NCBI RefSeq assembly: GCF_001049895.1
Contig: NZ_CVPE01000005.1
Span: forward strand, 186,001-250,000
Length of the DNA: 64,000 bases
Source: Rubeoparvulum massiliense
GTDB taxonomy: Bacteria; Bacillota; Bacilli; Rubeoparvulales; Rubeoparvulaceae
Reading direction: 5' to 3'
Below the pieces are notes generated by a model. That model did not search any database. It saw only the letters and a program-made list of their open reading frames with translations, and had not been told where the DNA came from. Position numbers and translations under genes: made by a program. Shown here one piece after another: positions 51,434-60,044 of this stretch (position 1 is the stretch's first letter; each line of letters starts with the position of its first letter).

Positions 51434-52655
51434 TGATCTCACTCCCAACTGCCTTCACCAGCAGAGAAATCCCCTGCCCTACCCCGACACACATGGTGGC
51501 CAGTCCCCAGCCTCCGCCATCGCGCCAGAGCTGATGGATGAGGGTGGTCAAAATTCTCGCACCCGAAGCACCCAAGGGATGACCCAAGGCGATGGCACCG
51601 CCATTGGGGTTGAGCTGTTCCTCCGTGATCCCCAACTCTTTTGCACATGCCAATGCTTGTGCTGCAAAGGCTTCATTCAATTCGACCCGTTTCATCTCTC
51701 CAATGGAGAGACCGAATCGCTTTAATAGCTTCTGTGTAGCAGGGATGGGTCCTGTCCCCATGATCCGTGGTGGTACCCCTGCTGTTGCGCCTCCTACCAC
51801 CTTCGCCATGGGCTGCAAACCGTACTCCGCCGCCTTCCTTCTACTCATTAAGAGCAGTGCTGCCGCTCCATCATTGATCCCTGCTGCATTCCCTGCTGTG
51901 ATGCTGCCGCCATGAAAAAGCGGCGGTAATTGCTCAAGCTTTGCAAGGGTGGTTGTGGGCCGAGGATGCTCATCCCTAGTGACGATAACGGGAGCATCTC
52001 CTTCTTCTTTCAATTGAAAGGGGATGGGTACCGGAATCAGCTCCGCTGTAAAATTGCCTTGTTCCACAGCTTGAGCAGCTTTCAACTGACTATGTAGGGC
52101 AAAGTAATCCTGCTCTGCTCTGGAAATGCCATAGGCACGTGCGACATGTTCAGCCGTCTCCGGCATGCTTTCACAGCCATACTTTGCTTCCATCAGAGGG
52201 TGGGTAAAACGCCAGCCAATGGTGGTGTCATATAGGGTGGGTGCTGGTCGCAGATAGGGCGTAGCTGATTTTGCCATCACATAGGGAGCTCGTGTCATAC
52301 TCTCCACGCCACCCGTGAGCACTACCTCCGCTTCTCCGGTCATTATGAGCCGAGCCCCATAGAGCACAGCATCTAGACCAGAGCCACAAAGCCGATTTAC
52401 GGTGACACCGCTCACCGTCACAGGTAATCCAGCCAGTAAGGAAGCCATCCGTGCCACATTGCGGTTATCCTCCCCTGCTTGATTGGCACAGCCCATCACC
52501 ACCTCATCGATACTCCCCCAGGGAAGAGATGGATGACGATGAAGTAAAGCTTCAATCACCACCGCCGCCAGTTCATCAGGACGGATCTTAGCTAATACAC
52601 CACCATAGCGGCCAATGGGTGTACGAACTCCATCAATCACTACCGCCTCTTCCAT
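51420..52655 (-). CDS. paaJ: Acyl-CoA thiolase (3-oxoadipyl/acetyl-CoA acyltransferase)
   Basis: 411-residue thiolase. Nucleophilic Cys in VNRLCGSGLDAVLYGARLIM, second-half motifs AFAAQALACAKELGITEEQL, GGAIALGHPLGASGARILTT (His) and ATMCVGVGQGISLLV (Cys). In a paa operon it should cleave 3-oxoadipyl-CoA (and its dehydro form) to succinyl- and acetyl-CoA. ATG 52655 has GGAGGAG upstream and overlaps the preceding gene by 23 bases. Confidence 0.88.
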   Translation of the reverse strand: MEEAVVIDGVRTPIGRYGGVLAKIRPDELAAVVIEALLHRHPSLPWGSIDEVVMGCANQAGEDNRNVARMASLLAGLPVTVSGVTVNRLCGSGLDAVLYGARLIMTGEAEVVLTGGVESMTRAPYVMAKSATPYLRPAPTLYDTTIGWRFTHPLMEAKYGCESMPETAEHVARAYGISRAEQDYFALHSQLKAAQAVEQGNFTAELIPVPIPFQLKEEGDAPVIVTRDEHPRPTTTLAKLEQLPPLFHGGSITAGNAAGINDGAAALLLMSRRKAAEYGLQPMAKVVGGATAGVPPRIMGTGPIPATQKLLKRFGLSIGEMKRVELNEAFAAQALACAKELGITEEQLNPNGGAIALGHPLGASGARILTTLIHQLWRDGGGWGLATMCVGVGQGISLLVKAVGSEINGDG

Positions 52656-53487
52656 GGTTCTCCTCCTTCGGGTATTCATAAACACCCCGTCCGCTCTTTC
52701 TTCCGAGCCTCCCTGCCTCTACATACTGAACGAGGAGGGAAGCAGGACGATACTTCTCCCCAAGACTCTCGTGGAGGGAGCGTAAATTATTCAGACGTGT
52801 ATCAAGCCCGACTAGATCAGCAAGCTCTAGTGGTCCCATGGGGAAATTCAGTCCGAGTTTCAACGCCTGATCAATCTCCTTAGCACTGGCGATCCCTTCC
52901 TCGAGCATGAGGAAGGCTTCATTGCCGATCAAGGCGCTCATCCTTGTGGTGACAAAACCTGGAGATTCATTCACCACAATACTCTCCTTCCCCATCTGAT
53001 GGGCCACCTCTTCAGCAAGACGTACTGTCTTTGGTGAGGTCTCCTTTCCCTTCACCAGTTCCACCAGCATCATCCGATGAACAGGATTGAAAAAATGCAT
53101 CACCATCACCTGCGTTGGTCGCTGGGTGGCAGCGCCGAGCAGGGTTGGACTCAGCGTAGAGGTATTGGATACAAAAATTGTCTCCGGTGGTGCTAAGCGA
53201 TCCAACTGGCGGAAAATCGCTTGCTTCAAGGCTAAATTCTCTGGCACTGCCTCAATCACCAATTCCGCACCTGCCACAGCCTCCGCCAATGAGGTGGTGA
53301 AACGGATCTGGGGAAGTACGGCTGCATCACCACGCTCATCCCAGCGTCTCATTACGCTGCGTACTTCATCCAACACATCCTGTTCTCGATCTACCAAGGT
53401 GACCTGAAAATGATGGCGAGCTGCCTCATAAGCGATCCCCTTCCCCATCACTCCTCCACCGATGACCGCAACCTTCTTCTCCCCCAT
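52633..53487 (-). CDS. paaH: 3-hydroxyacyl-CoA dehydrogenase
   Basis: NAD-dependent oxidation of 3-hydroxyadipyl-CoA to 3-oxoadipyl-CoA is the expected paa step. 284 residues: KVAVIGGGVMGKGIAYEAAR (NAD binding), LVIEAVPENLALKQAIFRQL, FVSNTSTLSPTLLGAA, VMHFFNPVHRMMLVELVKGK (catalytic His), ESIVVNESPGFVTTRMSALI and the C-terminal GLNFPMGPLELADLVGLDT. Coupled by overlap to the thiolase. Confidence 0.9.
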   Translation of the reverse strand: MGEKKVAVIGGGVMGKGIAYEAARHHFQVTLVDREQDVLDEVRSVMRRWDERGDAAVLPQIRFTTSLAEAVAGAELVIEAVPENLALKQAIFRQLDRLAPPETIFVSNTSTLSPTLLGAATQRPTQVMVMHFFNPVHRMMLVELVKGKETSPKTVRLAEEVAHQMGKESIVVNESPGFVTTRMSALIGNEAFLMLEEGIASAKEIDQALKLGLNFPMGPLELADLVGLDTRLNNLRSLHESLGEKYRPASLLVQYVEAGRLGRKSGRGVYEYPKEENHGRGGSD

Positions 53488-53550
53488 CAACCAATGCCTC
53501 CCATCAACGATCTATCACCGCCGTAAATCATTGGCTCTTAAAACTCTACC

Positions 53551-55062
53551 TTATAGTGGCTCTAGCACATGCTCCCCATAGTAGCTAATCACACTCTTGG
53601 TCTCCATATAGAGATCCAGCGCTTCTAAGCTCAACTCCCGGCCAATACCTGATTCCTTAAATCCGCCAAAGGGAGAACCAGGAAATGCCGAGAAGGGAGA
53701 ATTGACCATCACCGTTCCTGCTTGTAGCCCTTTGGCCATCCGTATTGCCCGCCCCTGATTTCCTGTCCAAACAGAGGCAGCAAGGCCATAGGAAGTATCA
53801 TTGGCTAGCTGTAGCGCCTCCGCCTCATCTTTGAACGGCATGACCACAAGGACGGGACCGAAAATCTCCTCTCGTACCACACGCATGGATGGTTGTACGT
53901 TTCCGATGATGGTAGGTGCATACCAATAACCACCCTCATAGCTTTCCACAGCTTGCTCCTTGCCACCTAATAAGAGGGTTGCTCCTTCCTCAAGGGCAGA
54001 GGTGACATAGCCATGGATCGTCTCCAGCTGTTGGCGACTAATAATGGCACCCATCTGCGTCTTGCGGTCGAATGGATCGCCAAAGCGTAAGCCCTTTGCC
54101 CGTTCAACGAAGGTTTCCACAAAATCCTCGTAGATCGTCGACTCCACCAGCAGGCGGGAACGGGCTTCACATGATTGACCTGCATTGTAAAAGATCCCGT
54201 AGAGAGCAGCATGGAGTGCACCATTCCAATCTGCATCAGCGAAGATAATGTTCGGTGATTTCCCACCTAGCTCCAAGGTGACTCGCTTCAAGGTGCTCGC
54301 AGCTTGAGCCATAATCGTCTTTCCTGTGGCAGTCTCCCCGGTGAAAGCCACCTTATCCACATCCGAATGATGAACCAGTGCCTGCCCTACGCTTTGACCC
54401 GGTCCTGTCACCACGTTGAAAACGCCGGGTGGTACACCTGCCTCATGGGCGATCTCCGCCAGCATCAAGGCGGTAAGTGGTGTCAGACTGGCTGGCTTTA
54501 AGATAATTGAGCAGCCTGCAGCCAGGGCTGGCGCCACCTTCCAGGCTGCCATCATCAGTGGATAATTCCATGGAACGATTTGCCCACACACCCCGACGGG
54601 CTCCTTCTCTGTATAGTTAAAAAAGCCTGGTGGCATCTGATTGACATGACCACGTTGGGTAGCAATGGCCGCTGCGAAAAATTCAAAGTTCTCGATGGCT
54701 TGAGCCACCTGCCCCTTTGCCGCTCCGATGGTTTTTCCGGTATTGAGAACCTCCATTTCGACTAGTTGATTAAAACGTTCACGCATCTTGGTGGCAATCG
54801 TTGAGAGAACACGTGCCCGCTTATTTACAGGCATCTGTCTCCACACCCCGGAGGTGAAGGCTTGACGAGCTGCAACCACCGCCTGCTCTACATCACGCTC
54901 ATCCCCTTGAGCGACACGAGCCAATGCCCTCCCTGTGGCAGGATTAAGAATGGTGGTATACTCTTCGCTATTACTAGCCACGGCCTTTCCTCCGATCCAC
55001 ATGGGATAGAGTGGTTGTGTTCCCTCCTGATGAGCTTGCCAAGATAATGCTTCCATACTCAT
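53551..55062 (-). CDS. Aldehyde dehydrogenase in the phenylacetate operon
   Basis: 503-residue NAD(P)-dependent aldehyde dehydrogenase: QIVPWNYPLMMAAWKVAPAL, FTGETATGKTIMAQAASTLK, VTLELGGKSPNIIFADADW (Glu), FYNAGQSCEARSRLLVE (Cys) and GPVLVVMPFKDEAEALQLAN. Two roles fit: oxidising phenylacetaldehyde to phenylacetate (FeaB/PadA-like), completing a Phe-to-phenylacetate route, or oxidising the ring-cleavage semialdehyde, the job of the PaaZ dehydrogenase half. No PaaZ is in the window, which favours neither decisively. ATG 55062 with GAGGAG upstream. Confidence 0.88.
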   Translation of the reverse strand: MSMEALSWQAHQEGTQPLYPMWIGGKAVASNSEEYTTILNPATGRALARVAQGDERDVEQAVVAARQAFTSGVWRQMPVNKRARVLSTIATKMRERFNQLVEMEVLNTGKTIGAAKGQVAQAIENFEFFAAAIATQRGHVNQMPPGFFNYTEKEPVGVCGQIVPWNYPLMMAAWKVAPALAAGCSIILKPASLTPLTALMLAEIAHEAGVPPGVFNVVTGPGQSVGQALVHHSDVDKVAFTGETATGKTIMAQAASTLKRVTLELGGKSPNIIFADADWNGALHAALYGIFYNAGQSCEARSRLLVESTIYEDFVETFVERAKGLRFGDPFDRKTQMGAIISRQQLETIHGYVTSALEEGATLLLGGKEQAVESYEGGYWYAPTIIGNVQPSMRVVREEIFGPVLVVMPFKDEAEALQLANDTSYGLAASVWTGNQGRAIRMAKGLQAGTVMVNSPFSAFPGSPFGGFKESGIGRELSLEALDLYMETKSVISYYGEHVLEPL

Positions 55063-55081
55063 TGCTTCTCCTCGCTCCTTC

Positions 55082-55906
55082 CTATTCTCCATTAAAACGG
55101 GGCTGCCTTTTTTCTCGAAATGCTAGCAAGCCCTCCTGATGATCCTCCGTCGTAGCTAGAAGTGCTTGAACTCTCCCTTCCTCCTGCAATAACTCCTCCA
55201 ATGAAGAAGTAGCATGCTGTTGAATCAGCCTTTTCATCTCCCTGACAGCAAGAGGTGGTAATTGTGCGAGACGGCGAGCCCATTCTGCTACCTCTTGCTC
55301 AAAATGTGGCTCACGAGCGACAACATCAGCCATCCCCCACTGTCGTGCTGTACCAGCATCAATACTCTCTCCTGTAAGTAAAATCCGACGAGCAAGCCCT
55401 TCACCTACTAAGCGGGGCAAGGTATAGAGTAAACCGGTATCTGGCAGTAAGCCGATCTGGAAAAAGGCAGGTACTAAGCGGGAAGTCTCGCTAAAGATCC
55501 GGATATCTGCTAACATGGCGAGGCTCATGCCAGCTCCTGCAGCGACGCCATTCACCGCAGCAATCACCGGCTTTGGAAATCGGATCATCCCCTTCGCCAC
55601 CCGATGATAGTACTGAACCAACTGCTCCTCATAATGAAAGGCAAGCGTTGTCGAATCACCTCCCGTTGAAGGGGCTGATGAATGAGCAGTACTTAACCCA
55701 TTGATTTCCTCTAAATCCTGACCTACCGAGAAGGCAGACCCTGCACCGCTCAACACGAGGACCCGAACCTCATTACAAGTTGTTAGCTCCTCGATGGTTT
55801 GTGCCATTGCCTGCAACAACGGACGGTTCAAGGCGTTGCGCTGTTTCGGACGGTTCATGGTCAGCCATGCAACACCAGATTCTACCTTTCGTTGAAGCAT
55901 CTCCAT
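55082..55906 (-). CDS. paaG: Enoyl-CoA hydratase/isomerase (PaaG-like)
   Basis: 274-residue crotonase-fold enzyme: WLTMNRPKQRNALNRPLLQA, LSGAGSAFSVGQDLEEINGL, VIAAVNGVAAGAGMSLAMLA (oxyanion hole), PAFFQIGLLPDTGLLYTLPR. PaaG isomerises epoxy-phenylacetyl-CoA to oxepin-CoA; the Asp in IGLLPDTG is consistent with an isomerase-type active site. Paralogous to the next gene upstream; assignment of PaaG versus PaaF is by this motif and is tentative. Confidence 0.82.
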   Translation of the reverse strand: MEMLQRKVESGVAWLTMNRPKQRNALNRPLLQAMAQTIEELTTCNEVRVLVLSGAGSAFSVGQDLEEINGLSTAHSSAPSTGGDSTTLAFHYEEQLVQYYHRVAKGMIRFPKPVIAAVNGVAAGAGMSLAMLADIRIFSETSRLVPAFFQIGLLPDTGLLYTLPRLVGEGLARRILLTGESIDAGTARQWGMADVVAREPHFEQEVAEWARRLAQLPPLAVREMKRLIQQHATSSLEELLQEEGRVQALLATTEDHQEGLLAFREKRQPRFNGE

Positions 55907-55918
55907 TGTTCTCCCCCC

Positions 55919-56695
55919 TCACCTTCCCGTAAAACGTGGTGATCTTTTCGCTTTGAAGGCCCTCATCCCTTCCTTTTGATCCTGCGAAGCGAAGAGCAGA
56001 TAAAAATTCTTCCGCTCCCATGCCATCCCTTCTACTAACGGGAGATCCTGCGCCTTATTCACCGCTTCCTTGATGAGACGTAAGGCAAGGGGCGCTTGAC
56101 TGGCGAGACGCTGAGCGTAGATGGTCACCTCCTGCTCCAGCTCCTGCTCAGGGAATAGTCTTACGATAAGGCCTGCCTGCCAGAGCAGTGTTGCCTCTAG
56201 CATCTCTCCACTCCACAGCCATTGCAGGGCACGGTGCTTACCCACTGCCTTGGTCAGATACTGGGTTCCGCCTGCACCTGGCATCACACCTAGCTTCACC
56301 TCTGGAAAGCCAAAGCGGGCATCGGCTGCGGCGAAGATCAGATCACAGTGTAGGGCCAGTTCAAAGCCACCCCCTAAGGCAACACCATGGACTGCTGCGA
56401 GTAGGGGCTTCTTAATGAGCCTGATCCGATCCCAGACAGCGAACTGGTTTAACTGCTCTAGCTGAATGGGATCAGCTTCCATCATCTCATCGATATCTGC
56501 ACCTGCCGCAAAGGTCTTTCCCTTCCCCAGAAGGATGATGACACGAACCTCTTCATCGCCATCGAGATGCTCCAATGCCGTCACAATCTCCTCTACCATG
56601 GCACGATGCAAGGCATTGAGCTGCTGTGGACGGTTAAGATAGAGCTTGGCGACAGATCCTTCCTTCTTTACCTTAATGTAGCTATGGTGGCTCAT
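55919..56695 (-). CDS. paaF: Enoyl-CoA hydratase (PaaF-like)
   Basis: 258-residue crotonase: KLYLNRPQQLNALHRAMVEE, GKGKTFAAGADIDEMMEADP, LLAAVHGVALGGGFELALHC (Glu of hydratases nearby) and FGFPEVKLGVMPGAGGTQYL with the second catalytic Glu region. Should hydrate 2,3-dehydroadipyl-CoA in the lower paa pathway. Four-base overlap with the EthD gene. Confidence 0.85.
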   Translation of the reverse strand: MSHHSYIKVKKEGSVAKLYLNRPQQLNALHRAMVEEIVTALEHLDGDEEVRVIILLGKGKTFAAGADIDEMMEADPIQLEQLNQFAVWDRIRLIKKPLLAAVHGVALGGGFELALHCDLIFAAADARFGFPEVKLGVMPGAGGTQYLTKAVGKHRALQWLWSGEMLEATLLWQAGLIVRLFPEQELEQEVTIYAQRLASQAPLALRLIKEAVNKAQDLPLVEGMAWERKNFYLLFASQDQKEGMRAFKAKRSPRFTGR

Positions 56696-57030
56696 ACCTC
56701 TAATTCTTCCTCTACCTGTTCATCCTCCTCATCCAACTCCTCACCAATCATTAATGTCACCAATTCATCAGCAAAGGAGAAAAGATCCTTCGCTGATGCT
56801 TTGCCTTCCGATGATTTCATCGCTGCTAGGAGGGATTCATGATCCTCATAGTACATCTCACAGAGCAGATAATAAGGGGCCTCCCCCATGGGAGCACCCA
56901 CAACCCGTGTCACCTTCATTCTCTGCAATCCAGGGATCTTGGCTGTTAATGGAACATGGGTAGAAAAATAATGTTGATCAAATGCCGCTTGATCAGGAGC
57001 TGGTTTATACAGAGCCATCAATTTCACCAT
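56692..57030 (-). CDS. EthD-family small protein
   Basis: 112-residue ferredoxin-like (dimeric alpha-beta barrel) protein: MVKLMALYKPAPDQAAFDQH, YFSTHVPLTAKIPGLQRMKV, GEAPYYLLCEMYYEDHESLL, followed by an acidic Glu/Asp tail. EthD-type proteins occur in several degradative operons, often without a proved activity. ATG 57030 is seven bases after AAAGGAGG. Confidence 0.82.
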   Translation of the reverse strand: MVKLMALYKPAPDQAAFDQHYFSTHVPLTAKIPGLQRMKVTRVVGAPMGEAPYYLLCEMYYEDHESLLAAMKSSEGKASAKDLFSFADELVTLMIGEELDEEDEQVEEELEV

Positions 57031-57094
57031 AATATTTCCTCCTTTGATCCTTTTCATTTTTTCACCTTAGTAATATTAGGGCTTCCTCTGACCC

Positions 57095-57583
57095 TCAAGG
57101 CTTCATCCCTTCAAACGGATTATTGCATCCATAGCAATAGAAGAGACTGCGGCAGGCTGTGGAGCCAAAATGATTTTCTCGCCTTGTATGGACAGAACCA
57201 CAAAAAGGACAAGGGGGTAGCCACTCCACTCCTGACTCTTGAGAGATGGGAGGAGGGGCAATTCCCAGAGCGTTCAGCTTGCGCCGCCCCTCCGCAGTGA
57301 TCCGTCGCGATGACCAAGGTGGATCATGGGCCATCACAACCTGTATCGATCGCAAACCTACCACCGGCTTAAGAACCTGCTCCACCTCATGGGTCAGCAT
57401 GATGAAGGCAGGACAGCCAACATAGGTGGGCAGTATCTGAACTAGCACCTCATTCTCCTCGATTCTTATACCGGCGATCATGCCAAGCTCCGCCATGGTG
57501 ACAGGAGCTAATTCTGGATCCTCAATGGTAGCTAGTAACCGATAGATTTTCTCCATTGTTAATTGTGACAAGCTCCGCACCAT
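57095..57583 (-). CDS. paaD: Phenylacetyl-CoA epoxidase maturation protein PaaD
   Basis: 162-residue protein with an N-terminal MIP18/DUF59 domain (KIYRLLATIEDPELAPVTMA, LPTYVGCPAFIMLTHEVEQV) and a C-terminal zinc ribbon (CPFCGSVHTRRENHFGSTAC, YCYGCNNPFEGMKP). PaaD helps mature the Fe-S cluster of the epoxidase system. The start is uncertain; ATG 57583 gives the normal family start. Confidence 0.9.
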   Translation of the reverse strand: MVRSLSQLTMEKIYRLLATIEDPELAPVTMAELGMIAGIRIEENEVLVQILPTYVGCPAFIMLTHEVEQVLKPVVGLRSIQVVMAHDPPWSSRRITAEGRRKLNALGIAPPPISQESGVEWLPPCPFCGSVHTRRENHFGSTACRSLFYCYGCNNPFEGMKP

Positions 57584-57609
57584 CCTTTCATCCCTTCTTC
57601 CATCTCTTC

Positions 57610-58437
57610 TTACCAGGCTACCTCTGGTGCAGTCCCATACACCTCGCACAGGATTTGTAAAGCCTCCGTTAAGTGATGCGTATGCTCACCCTTACGCCCA
57701 TCACCATGGAGCATCCCTGGTTGCTCTGTCACCTCATAGCCCAGCTGACTCAATTCTTTCTTGACCTGATGGGTCCAACGTTCCGCCATCACTTCGCCAC
57801 TCTCTGTCAATTGGAAGCGAACCAACTGCTCCGCCATCGCCTCCTCGCCCATGGAAAATAGCCCCGCTGCATCTTGCCACGCCACTTGGAAAGCCTTCTC
57901 CATCCGTATTCTGGCCTCTGTTGTACTCTGGAGCAAGGGCTGGAGCCAAGTGCACCAATGTAAGCGATGATAAACCAGCTCCCGTTGGATCTGTTTCGCC
58001 AGTTGGCGTAGAGGAGTATAAGATGATGCTTCCAGACCTCGCAAGCGTTCTTCTTTTGCCAAGGTATAGAGCCAGTTTCGTACCACTGTAAACGCCCAAT
58101 CAAAGGCAGGCTTTTGCAAATAGTGGCCTGGTCCATTGGGTAGCTCTAGGAGCACCGCATTATGAAATTGCTCAGGAGAGCGAAGATGAGCGAGCTGGTC
58201 CACCTTCCCTACTCCCAATTGCTCTAGTAGTAGCATGTAAGCGTTTGCATGACCCATCAGATCTTGGCTAATTGAGCTATACGCCACATCCTCCTCAATA
58301 TGGGGTACCAACCCTAGCCATTCTGCGCCACGATAGGCAAGGATTAAATCATCATCAGCAAGCTGAAAGAGCAGTCTCTGCAAGGCTTGAGCATAGTCTG
58401 GATCCTGGAGAGCATCCTCCATCTGCCATTGCTTCAT
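57610..58437 (-). CDS. paaC: Phenylacetyl-CoA epoxidase structural subunit PaaC
   Basis: 275-residue ferritin-like helical subunit that pairs with PaaA and stabilises it: LFQLADDDLILAYRGAEWLG, DVAYSSISQDLMGHANAYML, QIQRELVYHRLHWCTWLQPL. The iron ligands of PaaA are not all present, as expected. ATG 58437 follows GGAGGAGGAAAG and overlaps paaB by 4 bases. Confidence 0.93.
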   Translation of the reverse strand: MKQWQMEDALQDPDYAQALQRLLFQLADDDLILAYRGAEWLGLVPHIEEDVAYSSISQDLMGHANAYMLLLEQLGVGKVDQLAHLRSPEQFHNAVLLELPNGPGHYLQKPAFDWAFTVVRNWLYTLAKEERLRGLEASSYTPLRQLAKQIQRELVYHRLHWCTWLQPLLQSTTEARIRMEKAFQVAWQDAAGLFSMGEEAMAEQLVRFQLTESGEVMAERWTHQVKKELSQLGYEVTEQPGMLHGDGRKGEHTHHLTEALQILCEVYGTAPEVAW

Positions 58438-58751
58438 CTTTCCTCCTCCTCGCTGATGTATTTGCGCCACTGCCGACGTACCTCTCCATAACCCTTGGTC
58501 TCGCGATAAACCTTGTCCATCCGTTGAAACATCAAGCGTTCATCCTCATCAGTCATCCGAATATGGTCCCGCCGCACCACCCAGAGGTTGGTGCACGGCT
58601 CTCGGCGAAAAAAATTCTCCTTCGCAAGGAGCAATGCCATATCTTCATTTGGCGCAAGCAAGCTAAATTGATGGACCATAGGACTACCTGCGGAACGCTG
58701 GCTAAACACCTCATACACCTGATAAAATGCAGAAGCAGTTTGGTCTGTCAT
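58434..58751 (-). CDS. paaB: Phenylacetyl-CoA epoxidase subunit PaaB
   Basis: 105-residue subunit that bridges PaaAC heterodimers: TASAFYQVYEVFSQRSAGSP, VHQFSLLAPNEDMALLLAKE, FFRREPCTNLWVVRRDHIRM. Length and sequence are typical. Overlaps paaA by 4 bases and paaC by 4 bases. Confidence 0.93.
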   Translation of the reverse strand: MTDQTASAFYQVYEVFSQRSAGSPMVHQFSLLAPNEDMALLLAKENFFRREPCTNLWVVRRDHIRMTDEDERLMFQRMDKVYRETKGYGEVRRQWRKYISEEEER

Positions 58752-59716
58752 GATGGTCCACCCCCTCGGGCAGAGACAGCAAGCGCTTCCCTAACCCAGG
58801 CCTGAGCTTCGTAGCTTTCACGACGTAAATTGAGGCGCTCCTGTGAGCACGGTCCCTGATTATTGACGATCTGACGGAATACTTCCCAATCTGGCTCCTG
58901 ATACTGCCAACGTCCCTCTTCTTCTACATAACGCAGGGTTGGATCAGGAATCGTTAATCCTAGCGCCTGAATGGCTGGTACATATTTATGAAAAAACTCC
59001 TGTCGTAATTCCTCATTGGTCTTGGATCGTATGCGATAAGCTAGATTTCGATCCACATGGCCTGCCCCAACCTGTGGAGAGGGACCAAAAAACATAAGCA
59101 GTGGAACCCACCAACGGCTCAGCGCTTCTTGAAGCATCTGGCGCTGCGCAGGTTCACCTTCTGCAAGGGTTAGAATAATACTCTCACCATGCTGGGCATG
59201 GAAGACCTCTTCAGCACAGATACGATGAAGAGCACGAGCATACGGAGCGTAGGAGCAATCCAACATCATCCGCTGCGTGATGATAGCTGCGCCATCTACT
59301 AGCCAAGCGATCACACCTGCATCCCCCCAAGTGGGCGCTGGCATATGAAACACATTGTGGAACTTTAATCTTCCTGTAAATAGATCCTCCATAATTTCAG
59401 CACGCCCTTTGCCATAGGGGCGTAAGAGGTCTTCTGCCACACGAAGAAGAAGCTGTCCATGTCCCATCTCATCCTGAACCTTGGCCATGATGGCCAGCTT
59501 ACGACGTAAGGTTGGAGCACGGGGCACCCATTCTTTTTCTGGTAAAGCACCCATAATCTCACTGATGCCATGCATTGTGATAAGACGAATCAGAGCCTGT
59601 CGGTAATCTTCAGGCATCCAGTCATCGGCTTCGATCTTATGACCAGCTTCGATCCGTTCCATAAATGCTTGATGACGCTGACTCTCTTGATCTTGCATCA
59701 ATGTAGGTTGACGCAC
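58748..59716 (-). CDS. paaA: Phenylacetyl-CoA epoxidase catalytic subunit PaaA
   Basis: 322-residue di-iron monooxygenase subunit that forms the ring 1,2-epoxide. Ferritin-like helices carry E/H ligands: LAIMAKVQDEMGHGQLLLRV (E..H) and ALHRICAEEVFHAQHGESII (EE..H), plus DGAAIITQRMMLDCSYAPYA. Start is GTG 59716, with AAAGGTGG seven bases upstream. First gene of the operon behind a 5' leader of about 225 bases. PaaE, the reductase partner, is not in the window. Confidence 0.95.
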   Translation of the reverse strand: MRQPTLMQDQESQRHQAFMERIEAGHKIEADDWMPEDYRQALIRLITMHGISEIMGALPEKEWVPRAPTLRRKLAIMAKVQDEMGHGQLLLRVAEDLLRPYGKGRAEIMEDLFTGRLKFHNVFHMPAPTWGDAGVIAWLVDGAAIITQRMMLDCSYAPYARALHRICAEEVFHAQHGESIILTLAEGEPAQRQMLQEALSRWWVPLLMFFGPSPQVGAGHVDRNLAYRIRSKTNEELRQEFFHKYVPAIQALGLTIPDPTLRYVEEEGRWQYQEPDWEVFRQIVNNQGPCSQERLNLRRESYEAQAWVREALAVSARGGGPS

Positions 59717-59935
59717 AGTGACACCACCTTTCAGAACTGACAAAAAAAAATCGCAACCGATATCAGGGGTGAGAAGTTTTGAGAAGTTGTTGATAGAACT
59801 TGAAGAGAATGTTGGAGAGTACACAAGAGGGAATAACGAATGTTGCATGAAGTATCAAACTTTTGCATGAGTATGTGAGGTTTCAATAGGTGAAGATGTG
59901 AGTGTGGTAGATTGTTTAGAGGTAGGTTGGAGATA

Positions 59936-59966
59936 ATTTGCTGATTTGATCTTAATGGCAGCAAAT
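59936..59966. promoter_or_regulatory. Inverted repeat over the paa promoter, candidate operator
   Basis: ATTTGCTG (59936-59943) and CAGCAAAT (59959-59966), 8-bp exact arms 15 bases apart, overlie the -10 region. PaaR or PaaX-type repressors released by phenylacetyl-CoA control paa operons elsewhere; which regulator binds here is unknown and none is encoded nearby. Confidence 0.5.
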
Positions 59967-59977
59967 CATATTGTCAA
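59949..59977 (-). promoter_or_regulatory. Sigma-A type promoter of the paa operon
   Basis: Minus strand TTGACA (59977-59972, perfect -35), 17-base spacer, TAAGAT (59954-59949, four of six). It would give a leader of about 225 bases before the GTG of paaA; that leader is C/T-rich and shows no fold I can support. Confidence 0.6.
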
Positions 59978-60019
59978 TATTTTTTGATAATTCTAAAACA
60001 AAAGATTCTTCCGTAAAAA

Positions 60020-60044
60020 AATAGTCACCTTGGTCAAGGTGACT
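60020..60044 (-). terminator. Terminator of the lipoate ligase gene
   Basis: AGTCACCTT/AAGGTGACT, a perfect 9-bp stem with a 4-base loop, followed on the minus strand by A and T7. The stem overlaps the stop codon of the gene (60043-60045). Confidence 0.88.
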
